Below the pieces are notes generated by a model. The model was not told where the DNA came from and ran no database searches. It saw only the letters and a program-made list of their open reading frames with translations. A DNA stretch of 64,000 nucleotides, from positions 1 to 64,000 of the forward strand of contig JADNRV010000201.1 in the NCBI GenBank assembly GCA_015499995.1. The letters run 5' to 3'. Below are positions 11,531 through 21,737 of this stretch, piece after piece (the first letter of the stretch is position 1; each line of letters opens with the position of its first letter). A program made the translations under genes and the position numbers. This DNA comes from Flammula alnicola (taxonomy: Eukaryota > Basidiomycota > Agaricomycetes > Agaricales > Strophariaceae).

Positions 11531-12957
11531 CTACACTTTCTTCAAGATGCTGTCGGTTCTCCTTATCGCCAACTCTTGCACGCTTCTTCCCTTCTTCTCG
11601 CGGTGCAATGCCCTACCAATTCCCTTCATAAACGGACTAATGGCACCTTCAGAAATCCCGAGCTCAAGGTAAAAATTCTTCTCGAAATCCATCACGCTTT
11701 CAGCATAAACAATACCCCTTTCTGCCAAAATGTTTTCATATTGAGGGAAGTTGAGTTTCGGGTATTTGACATGCAGCTCTGCAAGAATATCGGAGATCGT
11801 CAGAGACTCGGAATCTGTACTGTCATCAGAAGAGTATGAAATTGCTCGTTTAACGCCACGTGAAGAAGAAGGAAGCTGGTTGGCGGAACTGGCGCCAGCA
11901 AGGGGGTTATTAGTGATATTGACGTGGATGGGTTGCGGGGTCGGATTTGCGGTCGTCTTCTTGAAACCATTATGGTGTGCTCGTTCACGGAGACGGTCCA
12001 AAGAGAGGATGTTAGGTGGTATGACGCACTCACGATCAACGTCGGGATCGTCTTTCTAACCAAACAGTTAGTACTCTTATCAAAGTAGAAGCAATGAGGA
12101 AGACATACAAGCTTTCGCGCCCAGAGTGACACCACCTCCAATCCCAGCCTAATGTGTTCATTTGGGTTCTCAGGACTGACGTAGCACCAGCGATTCGGAC
12201 CTGGATGCTCGGCACATCGGAGTTTCTCTTGAACAATTCGCAATTCCTCACGATATGCAAAATCTGTGGTTCGATTTCCATCTGTCTTCTTCTTTGGAGC
12301 TTCGACCGGTGGGGGGTTCTAAGCAGTATGAAAGTTGTGAGGACACATAACTTGGAATACTAACGATGACTCACAAGGTGGATAACTTGCATAACAACCT
12401 CCTTCAACCTTCGTGGATTGTTCTTCAATTTGAGGAGGTCACGAAAGGCAGTTTTGAGGTCCTCTTCAGTAACCAACTGTTGAGCAGGTGCGCGTTTCGC
12501 GTCATCGTTCAATTTCCAACCGATTTGGGCAGTTGTAGGATCAAGACCCATGTTGGCACATATGCGGCTAACAAAGTCTTGAAGGGTAATGTCGACGTCA
12601 ATGTCCCTCGTGGCCTTGTCATTGATTGGGATACGGGTCAAAACTCGGCCGACTAGATAATCATAGGAATCAACAGTTCATTGGAACAAGGTTTTGAGAC
12701 TCACTCTGAGGTTGATTCACTTGAGGGACTGGCTGAATACGAAGCCGGGGGTCGATATTTTCATCGCCATCATCGTCATAGATGTTAGCCGGGCCAGGAG
12801 TCGCGCTGTTATCCAGCATGCGGTTAGCAGTGGCAACGGCAATTTCTTGTTGAGTCGGCGGTGGCATAGGGCCCATGCCTAAGAGATAGGCAGCCAACTG
12901 CCCAGGCTGACGGCGTTCTCGATAGTAAGTTGGGTTTGGATTGAAATAGTTAGACAT
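11531..12957 (-). CDS. Passenger gene of the Tc1-type transposon, unknown function
   Basis: Exons 12957-12705, 12652-12375, 12318-12109 and 12055-11531 splice cleanly (introns 52, 56, 53 nt, all GT-AG, frame kept) to a 421-aa protein. N-terminus MSNYFNPNPTYYRERRQPGQ is Pro/Gln-rich. Exon 2 looks like a small ubiquitin/PB1-like fold (IDVDITLQDFVSRICANMGL, EEDLKTAFRDLLKL). Exon 3 has RCAEHPGPNRWCYVSPENPN with two Cys and one His. The last 85 residues (LTISDILAELHVKYPKLNF ... LELGISEGAISPFMKGIGRA) resemble a SAM-like helical domain. I do not recognise a named family. It is convergent with the transposase and wholly within the inverted repeats, so it moves with the element. It might be a regulator, a transposition cofactor or a captured host gene. 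Exon structure is well supported; function is unknown. Confidence 0.8.
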
Positions 12958-13221
12958 GAGAGGGAACTTTGCTGACCTTTGAGCTCACTACCTCCCCTCT
13001 CTTTATACCCTCATTGCGAGTCTATTGGTGTCAGGGTCAACCTTGAAAACATTGGCCATGACATAGCATTGGTATGGACAAGCTATAACGGCGAACACAA
13101 CTGAATGGATGCAGCGCACAAGCGATGGAGGGAGCTTGGGGCGAGAGGTCCATGTTGCGTCATCAATTGGTGCCGTTGCTGTTTGCACGCCACTGTCACG
13201 ATCAAACAATGACACATTCAG

Positions 13222-13302
13222 GCTACCAAAAGCGGTTGTTTACACAAACATAGGCGCAAGTCGTGAGATATCGAAATGAGCCTAGGGTTTTGCATGTAGC
13301 TG
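13222..13302 (-). repeat. Right 81-bp terminal inverted repeat
   Basis: Exact reverse complement of the left repeat; followed by the duplicated TA and then copy B ORF2 (AGGACTCCATGTCGG). Confidence 0.95.
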
Positions 13303-13464
13303 TAAGGACTCCATGTCGGTTATCATCCCCAACCTCCTCCTTTTCCGGTAACCACTTCGTGCGACCATGGGAATCTACTTCAGCAACACCAACATCGACC
13401 CCCACAGCTCCTCCTCGTTGAGCGCTCCTGAGCGCTAAGTTACCAATCGACAGATAACACCCCT

Positions 13465-15450
13465 ATGCCTCCCAAGACCGGGTCTGGTGGCGATCCGCCT
13501 AGCCGATCTCGCCCAACAGACAAGTTGACCACCGCGCCTTGGCGCGACCCAGGGCTCAGCTCGATGTCCGCTTCGGCGGCAGCAGCAGCCCAATCTACCT
13601 CTACTGCCTCCCCCCAGAGGCAGCAGTACTCATCACCAGTGCCTCAGCAGTCGAGGCAGCTCACCCCGAAGCCCGATCGCCCCCGATCGCAGTCATCGAT
13701 TATCCACGACGACAGCGAGGTGCCCTATGGAGAGGCGGGCACTCCTGGCGACGACGACACCAGTATGTACGTGGAGGAGACTCCCGCACCTCCTGACACT
13801 CGATCCCCATCGCATGCTCCTACTGAGGATTCAGAGGAGAGGGACAAGCGTGCAAGGGAGTTCAATCGCCTCACCGGCGTCATGAACACGGCAGCTTCGT
13901 GGATTCGTGCGCATGCGTACGACACTGCGGACGCTGTCGATGCTCATATGTCTGAGAGGTTCGCCTCTTCCCTAGCCAGCGTATTCTCCGCTGTCTATTC
14001 ATCTGGCATCCAAGACCTGATCACAGATAACCTCGACTCGAACCTCCAGATCCATGAGTTGGTTCATACCCTAGTGCAGTCGATGGAGGACACCACAGTC
14101 CGCCATGCTGCCCTCCCTTCTGCCCCTTCTGGTGCCTTCTCTGCCCCTAGTGGAACAGAGTCCGACACTGGGATGGACACATCTACGCCCGCCCCCTCTA
14201 GGCCTTCTGGCAAAGGGAAACAGCGAGCAGCCCCTCCCAAGGGGACTCCCAAGGGCAAGGAGGGCCCCCGCCAGCCTCGCAAGAGGCCAGCGGACTCTTA
14301 TCTGAGGCCCCTGCCTCCCATTCCCACTGCCACCAAGCCGAAACCCCATAAGCGCACTTTTGCTGAGCTTGCGGCGGCCAATCCTTTGTCGCAGCGCGAT
14401 CCTGCCATGGGCACTAGTGCTCTTGGTAGGTATCCACCTCCGCCTCGCGTCCCTGCGATGCAGGCGGCCATCGACGAACGAGCCTCAGCTGCCAAAAGGC
14501 GGAAGAGGAACCCCTCGTTCACGTCTGCAGGACCTTCGCGAAAGCAGATCCTCATCGCGTTCAGCGGCCCATACGTGACGCCGCATGATACGAAACTTAC
14601 CAGCCTTGTTAACAACATCGACAAGGCTCTCCGTGCTGCGGGCAGTCCCCTCCGGGTCCTGTCTGCGGCGCATGCATATGATGGCATCTCCCTTGCCACC
14701 TCCGGAGTCCCAACCACTGACGATCTCGCGATCGCTCGGGGATGGGTCCTCCAAATCCTCCCAGAATCTGACACCGTCAAGGTGACGGTCAGTCTCCCCG
14801 CATCGACATCCTTTCTTAGGGTGCTCGACCTTCCTGCCTATGGCGATATCGTCAATAGGACCCCCACCACGGGTGACGAAGTGAAGATGGCCATCCTGGC
14901 CTCTCCGCTCTCTATCTATGCAGCGTTCAAATTGCCGCTGCGCATCAAGCGCAACTCCCCGAAGAGCACCACTTGTGTGGCGTTCCTCAACATCTGGGAC
15001 TCTCAGTCAGGATCCCGCGCGAAGCAACTCATCGGGAGGACCTTCATGTTCCGAGGTAGGGCTGTCCGTATTGTGTCAGCCCGCCCCAGCATTGGCATCC
15101 CCCTCTGCAATCGCTGCTGGAGGTGGGGCCATCCATCTAATGCGTGCAGGGCTCCCCAGCCCCGCTGTGCTCATTGCGCCGGGCCGCACGAGGAGGCAGT
15201 ACATCGTATTGCCGCCGGATGCTGCAAGGGAAATCCAAAAGCAACTCCGCCAGTACCACCCACTCCCACTGGTACGGACTGCCCTCACCCCCCGCGTTGC
15301 CCTAATTGTAAGGGCGCGCATAAACCTTATGACAGGAAGTGTCATTTCTGGAACAACCGATACGATCGCGAATGGATCGATGCCAAATATGCCCAGGTAC
15401 GTGAGTTTTGGACTCAGCGACAGGTACTCCACTCACACAACGTAGCTTAA
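13465..15450 (+). CDS. LINE ORF1 (gag-like nucleic-acid binding protein), intact
   Basis: 661 residues from ATG 13465 (MPPKTGSGGDPPSRSRPTDK) to TAA 15448-15450. Residues 1-300 are low-complexity Pro/Ser/acidic. A Lys/Arg-rich patch follows (residues about 260-350, PRQPRKRPADSY, SAAKRRKRNPS). The conserved core spans about 355-540. Then come three Cys/His knuckles: CNRCWRWGHPSNAC (about 548), CAHCAGPHEEAVHRIAAGC (about 566) and CPNCKGAHKPYDRKC (about 611). By analogy with Tad/I/R1 ORF1 it should coat LINE RNA as an RNP. Copies A and B carry broken versions. The stop codon overlaps the ORF2 start, suggesting coupled translation. Confidence 0.9.
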   Translation: MPPKTGSGGDPPSRSRPTDKLTTAPWRDPGLSSMSASAAAAAQSTSTASPQRQQYSSPVPQQSRQLTPKPDRPRSQSSIIHDDSEVPYGEAGTPGDDDTSMYVEETPAPPDTRSPSHAPTEDSEERDKRAREFNRLTGVMNTAASWIRAHAYDTADAVDAHMSERFASSLASVFSAVYSSGIQDLITDNLDSNLQIHELVHTLVQSMEDTTVRHAALPSAPSGAFSAPSGTESDTGMDTSTPAPSRPSGKGKQRAAPPKGTPKGKEGPRQPRKRPADSYLRPLPPIPTATKPKPHKRTFAELAAANPLSQRDPAMGTSALGRYPPPPRVPAMQAAIDERASAAKRRKRNPSFTSAGPSRKQILIAFSGPYVTPHDTKLTSLVNNIDKALRAAGSPLRVLSAAHAYDGISLATSGVPTTDDLAIARGWVLQILPESDTVKVTVSLPASTSFLRVLDLPAYGDIVNRTPTTGDEVKMAILASPLSIYAAFKLPLRIKRNSPKSTTCVAFLNIWDSQSGSRAKQLIGRTFMFRGRAVRIVSARPSIGIPLCNRCWRWGHPSNACRAPQPRCAHCAGPHEEAVHRIAAGCCKGNPKATPPVPPTPTGTDCPHPPRCPNCKGAHKPYDRKCHFWNNRYDREWIDAKYAQVREFWTQRQVLHSHNVA

Positions 15451-18400
15451 TGCAGGCACAGATGCTTGATGAGGTGCGGGTGATGAGTTGGAACGTGGCG
15501 AGGGACGCGGTGTCCCTCGATGTAGTCCTAAGTACATGTAGTAATATATATGATGTGCTTTTCATCCAAGAGCCTCCCTGGAGGCACATAAGAACCGCCC
15601 CATCTGCGAAGAGCAGAAAGGGTGAAGATGTAATTGGAGCGCCCAACCACCCAGATTGGCTGGCCATGGTGCGCCCCTCTGCTGACCCTGACGAGCGACC
15701 TCGGGTCATGACCTATGTTTCGACTAGGCTGACCCGATATCGCCCGGCCCAACGTAGGGATGTAATTGACCATCCCGACATCATGGTGCTCTCGCTCTCC
15801 TCGGGCGAGAGTACCTTCTATCTTCTGAATGTATATTCAGACGCCGACCACGAGGCCATTAATTGGCTCAAGAATCACGATCATGAGCTTCTACGCTGTC
15901 ATTTGATGATGGGGGACTTCAACGCGCACTCTCCAGACTGGGACCCTGGTTCCGCACGGGAGGGTTGCTCTCTTTCACTGCAACAGTCTGCAGCAGTCCT
16001 TGGGCTCGAGCTTGCCGCTTTTGGCAACCCGGGTCCCACTCATATTCCACGGGATCACACCAAGCGCAAAACGGTGATTGATCTGGCATTCGTTCCGCCT
16101 GACCAGGTGTTGAACTATACCACTGTTCGCCTCCCGCGAAACCAGCTTAAATCGGATCACATTCCGATTTATACTACACTGGACATCCTTCCCGCCCCTG
16201 AAGGGGCGGTTCGGATGTCGCTTCCTATAGACGCAATTCCTGCGTTTGTTAATTCTATCAGCTCGGGCTTGGCGGCCATTGATCCGCATGCTCCACTGAA
16301 TTCCGAGGAACAGATTGAGGCCACGGCGCAAGCTGTAGCCTCGGTCTTCTCTGATGCGTGGGATACCCATGCTAAAGAGTCTTCTATCACAAAGCGATCT
16401 AAGCCCTGGTGGAACCAGGATTGCCAGGATGCTATACACCAGTACCGGCTAGAGCGATCTGCCGAGAATTGGAAATCTTTCCGGAACATAGTCCGGAGTG
16501 TCAAGCGCATCTTCTTCGATCAACGGATCGCAGAGATCGCGTCTGTTAATAAGCGCCCGTGGGACCTCATGAATTGGGTCCAGCAACGGAAACTACCTCC
16601 CAGTGAGGCTATCCAGTATCGTGGAGAGCCTTGCAATGACATGCCTGCCCTGTGGGATGCCCTGCATGGCACGTACAACTCCGCGTCTGACCGAACGTAT
16701 GACGCTGATCTTCTCGACTCCATTCCTCAGCTACCTGCTCGGGAATGGCTCCCCTTTTCTCCGCTGGAACTCACAGAGGCTCTCTCTGCGTGTTCCGGTC
16801 TTTCTTCTCCGGGTCCAGATCATGTCAATTGGTCCCACCTGAAGAAGATTGTACATAGAGAACCCCACTCTGTTGAGGTGCTCCTCTCGATTGCCAATGC
16901 CTGCATGCGTGTGGGCTATTGGCCGTCTCCATTTAAGGAATCCATGTCGGTCATCATCCCTAAGCCGGGCAAGCCTTCCTATTCCACTCCTAAGGCATTC
17001 AGGCCTATTGTGCTCTTGAATACCATAGGTAAACTCATCGAGAAGATGATCTCGAATCGCATTCAGTTCGACGGTGTCGGACTGGATATATTTCATCCTA
17101 ATCAAGTAGGTGGCGTCCGTGGACGCTCCACTGAGGATGCAGGCCTATTCTTAACAGGGGCGTGGTGGCTTAGCGGTTACTGCGTTGCCCTTAAGGGTGG
17201 CTGTGCACCATCCGAGACGTTGGGGGTTCGATTCCCCCAGATTCACATACGATAATTGTGGTCCGTGGGACTGTTCCGCGGGTTGCTGATGTAAGTCGCG
17301 CTCCATGTTGGGTTCGCTGTTAGCTGCTCGTTGGGCGGGACCCTTGGCAATCCACTGTAGTCCCATTTAGGGCTTGTGGCGCCGCCTTGTAGGACCCTTT
17401 GTGTAAATCGTCTACCATGTTGTGGGCGTGTCGGGGGCTGCAGGCCGTTCCGTGCCTTAGGGCGCAAGGGCGCGATGCCGCTACAGGGGACGGGCACAAT
17501 GACCACCTCGCAGGCCTACGTCGGGGGCTGGGAGTGTCCGGGGTCCAACCAATTCCGCGGAATGTTGACATAAGTCGACCGATGCAAAGCCGTATGACCG
17601 ATGTAAGCCGACCCTGGCCCTCGGGCAAAGCCGCTACGGTTCTGTAAATCGACCCTGGCTGAGGCTCGCTGTCGGCCTGTGGGAACCCCGCAAGGGGCCG
17701 AAAGGATAGGACACGATAAGATTGGGGGAATCGGGCGAAAACCATCCGACCATGGGGAGTTCCGGGGTGATTCCCGGATCAATGATCCAGCCCGGGTTTC
17801 AACAACCCGGGGCAGTGACAGGATACCCAACATGGCAAGTAGATGTGGGTGCCATCGTTAGTCGTCTGAAACGTACTCCCGGCTTCACGGCTGGGTAGAG
17901 TTTCACGGCAAGACAGTGACTCCGGACAGGATTGGGGATCCGCGCCCATCTGGGCTTAAGCGAACCACCTGCCGGGGGACGGGAAGTTCGGCCTGGGAGT
18001 AACATGCCTAGGATTCACCGGATGGGCCGTGGCATGGTCGGGGCAGTCCCCTTACCTTGGCCCGAGAGATCAAATCCACTGTCGGTTCACACGGGCATAA
18101 TAGACTCCTGTGGGCTTAAGTTGTAGCCGGGGTGTTGGTGGGCTTATGTCGGCATGCCGACTGATGGATTGGGGACGGAATATATCGAACTCGAAAATGA
18201 ACAGACCTAATAGGAAGGCGGGAAGAATGGCCGGTGCAGCCGACCTCCCCTGCCGTGTAAGCCGGAGGTGACTAGTATTCGCAGCACCTACTAGGCAGGT
18301 CCCCAAAGTGGGGCCGTTGATGGACCCCGAGTTCCGATTCGTCCGATGGTTGAGTAGGTGGGGTAATAACTCCCTACCGAAATCCCGAAGTAGCCCGCCA

Positions 18401-18878
18401 ATAGGCCTCTCCGCAAGGAGGGGCCTAAACTTCGACAGGTGTTTTCATTATGGTGCGATAAATCCCGTGAGGGCCGCAGCCGTGTTCGTTGCATGGCTTC
18501 GCTTGTGACTCTCTGAGTCTATGGCACGCATCATTTGGAGGACCCGCCATGGTGTAACGACAACGTCGAGTTTGCCAACGAAGTGGGGAGAGCCGGGCAA
18601 GCTCCGACTTCATCTGGGTGACCCCCTTGTCCACCCTTTTAATCCATATCTACCTTATGTTCGGTAGCGTTAACAACGCCGCGCGTTTGTATTTCCTGGG
18701 CTGCGAGGTCCGCTATTTGGGTTTCAGGCTGCAGTGCAGTCTCGCCCGCGTCGCGCTCACGCGCGCCGCACGCTCCCCTGTGAGTGACCAATTTCTTTCT
18801 TTTGCATTGGGTGTTGTAGCGTACTCGTTTGTATTAGTTAGAGTCCGAGCTGCGATCGAGCTTCGGAATAAAAATTGT

Positions 18879-18911
<33 letters not shown>

Positions 18912-21094
18912 GCCTATTCTTAACGCACATGGTGCGCGCAGGATGGGCGAAGGGGCTAAAGACTAGCGTGGTCGCTTTTGCTCTCGCTCAGTTCTTCCCT
19001 TCCCTTAATCACGAAGTGCTTGTGATTATTCTTCGAAAGCTTGGCTTTCCACCCTTGGTGGTCAAGTTCTTCAGTTCCTATTTAGTCGAGAGGAAAACAC
19101 GATATGCGTGGAATTCTTTCTTGTCTGATCCTCTCCAGGCCGATGTGGGCGTGGGTCAGGGCTCTGCTCTGTCTCCTGTCCTGTCGGCTATCTACTTGGC
19201 GCCCATCATGCGCCTTTTCTACAAGAGGTGCCTTGAGATTCGTCTTGAGGTTGACCTCCTGTCATATGTTGATGACGGTACCCTCATTTCGCAGGGTCCG
19301 GACCTGGACTCCAATATTGTAGACCTTCAGAAGGCCTACAAGATTGTATTTGAACTTTTCACCAAGTTTGCACTTGCGCTTGAGCACGCCAAGTCGGAGG
19401 TCTTTCACTTCGACCGGTCGCGTGACAGGTATAATCCGAGCATTGATTTGGGCGAGGCGCCCTACACTGGTGCTACTCCACTCCAACCTAAGCCGTTCTG
19501 GCGTTATCTGGGGTTTTATTTTGATCACAAGCTCTCATTCAATGAGCATGTGCGGTACTACTCGACCAAGGGATTCACATCGGTTGTATCGATGAGAATG
19601 CTTGGGTCTTCTACTAGGGGTTTGACGCCCATCCAGAAGCGTCTCCTCTACCGTACGTGTGTGATCCCCATAATTACATATGGGTATCGCATGTGGTACT
19701 TCCGTAATGCCCGCTGCAAGGGCCTTATGGCGCAACTCACTAATGTTCAGCGTAAGGCTGGGCTTTGGATTACTGGGTGCTTTCGCACCTCACCCTCAGG
19801 TGGAGTGGAGGCTCTTGCGGGCCTCCTCCCCATCCCTATACTTTTGGATAGACTGAATTCCAGGGCTGTTGCCCGGATTTCGATCTTGTCTGACACTCAC
19901 CCGGTCCGTTCTTTTATGGCGGGCCCTCTTCTTAAGAAGGCCGTCCCTCATCGGAGGGCCATCGAACACATCCCTGTCGATCACCGTCATAAAGTGACCG
20001 GCGGACTTATGGGAAACGCATTGTTCCACCCATCTGGTCTGGAGACCTTGGAGCCTTTTGCTCCAGATGCCAGGCCTGGTCGTCGTCTCATGGATCGGCA
20101 TGCGAGCCGATTCAAGTTTCTTAATTACCCAACTCGCTCCGGGGCTGCGGACCCTGAGGCGGCTTGGAAAATCATCCTGGATAAGCTCGTCGAGAAGTGC
20201 GACGATGAACCAGGTACCATCTATGCTGGAGTCGACGGCTCGGTCCCCCCGGGGCCCTGGCAGGCGGCTACTGGTGTTGTACTTAAGCGGCAGGGGGCAC
20301 AGGTTTTAGCCAGGTGCCACTCTGCTGGGCGCGCTATCAGCACTGATGCTGAGCTCGCCGCCATCGCGATTGCCATCTCCGCCGCTGTTGCGTTCGGAGA
20401 TGTCACCCGTATTGTTATATTCACTGATGTGATGCATGCTGCGCGTCTATCGGTGGACCCCTCCCCGCATTCGAATCAGGCTTCATCCCTGACCGTCTGT
20501 CGGACACTTGAACGATGGTTCCGCGGTGGTGGCAACCGTAAAGTCGTCTTTGCAGAGTCTCCCTCCGATATGGAGTGGGGCATTCATCAAGAGGCTCATG
20601 ACCTTGTTGCGGGGTTTCCAGGGGTGCACGTCGCCCCGGATACCCCTCTGTCGGTCACCTGGCTCAAGGCCAAGGCTGATCAAACTGCGAGGGCTGTCTG
20701 GAAGACATCAGTTGACGAGCAGCCTTTCTTACTTGGTTCCAACTTTTTGGAACTGGAGGATCTAAAGGGTAATCCTCTCCGTCCGACCCCCGTTCGCGGT
20801 GGGCCGTGGCTTGAATCTGGCGGTCGCAACTCTCAGTTGTTTGCCCGTATGTGCCGTGTAATAACGAATCATGCTCCGATCGGCTCGTATTATGAGCGGT
20901 TCAGAATCGACGACCCATTGGCTCTCGGGTGTACGTGCGGGGTTTATCCTCAAACGCGCACTCATCTTTTCGGGTGCCCCAAGTTCCCGATGCTGCCTCA
21001 TAGGGCGCCGCACTTAGTGTGGGGTCTTGTGAAATTTTTGGAAGACAACGAAGCTGCGTTTGCTTTCAACCGGCCTCAAGCCGGAGTCGGATGA
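15450..21094 (+). pseudogene. LINE copy D ORF2, interrupted by a SINE-like element and mutated in RT motif A
   Basis: ATG 15450-15452 overlaps the ORF1 stop. Joining 15450-17155 to 18925-21094 restores one 1291-aa frame. Endonuclease (residues about 1-230): MSWNVARDA, FIQEPPW, MMGDFNAHSPDW, SDHIPIYT. RT starts near 498 (IIPKPGKPSYSTPKAFRP). Motif A reads AFALAQFFPS: the catalytic Asp is Ala (GCT at 18980-18982), whereas copy B has Asp. Motif C YVDDG is intact (about 682). RNase H (about 1000-1150) keeps YAGVDGS, DAELAAI and FTDVMHAA. A C-terminal Cys/His motif CTCGVYPQTRTHLFGC lies near 1237. The SINE-like insertion at 17156 cuts RT between its N-terminal part and motif A. Confidence 0.9.
17156..18910 (+). 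mobile_element. tRNA-headed, LINE-tailed SINE-like element (copy in D)
   Basis: Head AGGGGCGTGG with A box TGGCTTAGCGG (17166-17176) and B box GGTTCGATTCC (17225-17235). The body of about 1.2 kb contains the palindrome-like TTCCGCGG motif twice and the GC hairpin near 18402-18426. Its LINE-like part is only the 3' UTR (about 18430-18880), then poly(A) to 18910. Flanked by 14-bp duplications GGCCTATTCTTAAC (17142-17155, 18911-18924). At 1755 bp it is the shortest copy and has no ORF2-derived coding sequence, showing that the LINE tail length varies between copies. Confidence 0.85.
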
Positions 21095-21737
21095 GGGACT
21101 CTGGATGGGGGGTGATCCTGGGTGCGGTTGGGGCCTTGGCCCAAGACCTAGTGCCCGCAGGTGTTTCCACATTGGACTGTTCCAGACCCGTAAGGGCGAG
21201 GGGCTTGTTCGTCGCAGGCTTCGATTGTCGGCCTTAGTGGGCGGCTTTTGGCACGATATCCTGTGGAGGACCCGCATTGGTGTAACGAGGACGTCGAGTT
21301 TGCCGAATAAGTGGGGAGAGCCGGGCAAGCTCTGACTTCATCTGGGGGATCCCCTTGTCCACCCAATACTCTCTATTTGCCGATCGTGCGGTAGCATTAA
21401 CAACGCCGCAACGTCGGACTACCTGGGCTGCAAGGTCCGTTATTTGGGTTTCAGGCTGCTGTGCAGTCTCGCCCACGTCGCGCTCGCGCGCGCCGCACGC
21501 TCCCCTGCGAGCACCCGTTTATCTTTTGCTTATGTAGAGCAGCATACGTTTGTATTAGGTAGACACCCGGACTGCTATCGTGCACCGGTTAAATAAATTG
21601 TTGATTTAAAAAAAAAAAAAAAAAAAAAGTTATCATCCCCAAGCCAGGCAAGCCATCCTATTCCACTCCTAAGGCATTCAGGCCTATTGTGCTTCTGAAT
21701 ACCGTGGGCAAACTCATCGAGATGATGATCTCGAATC

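Larger units (their letters stand above)
10170..13302 (+). mobile_element. Two-gene Tc1/mariner-type DNA transposon, complete
   Basis: 3133 bp bounded by perfect 81-bp terminal inverted repeats and a TA duplication (10168-10169, 13303-13304). The uninterrupted homologue in LINE copy D reads TTTAAGG at the same site, which proves the insertion point. Inside are a DD34E transposase gene on the plus strand and a second four-exon gene on the minus strand; their stop codons are 8 bases apart. Identical inverted repeats and open exons in both genes argue for a recent insertion. Confidence 0.93.
13333..21628 (+). mobile_element. Tad-like LINE copy D, complete ends, split by one SINE-like element
   Basis: Inserted in copy B ORF2 with a 14-bp duplication GTTATCATCCCCAA (13319-13332 and 21629-21642). 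Order: 5' UTR (13333-13464), ORF1 (661 aa), TAATG junction, ORF2 (1291 aa after removing 17156-18924), a 3' UTR of about 510 bases and poly(A) ending at 21628. Net length without the insert is about 6.5 kb. The plan (gag-like ORF1, APE endonuclease, RT, RNase H, poly(A)) fits the fungal Tad1 clade. Clade placement is from domain order, not a tree. Confidence 0.92.

Noticed and set aside
17156..17245. Functional tRNA-Leu gene
   Set aside because: A and B boxes are present, but the acceptor arms do not pair convincingly and the sequence is the head of a repeated element.
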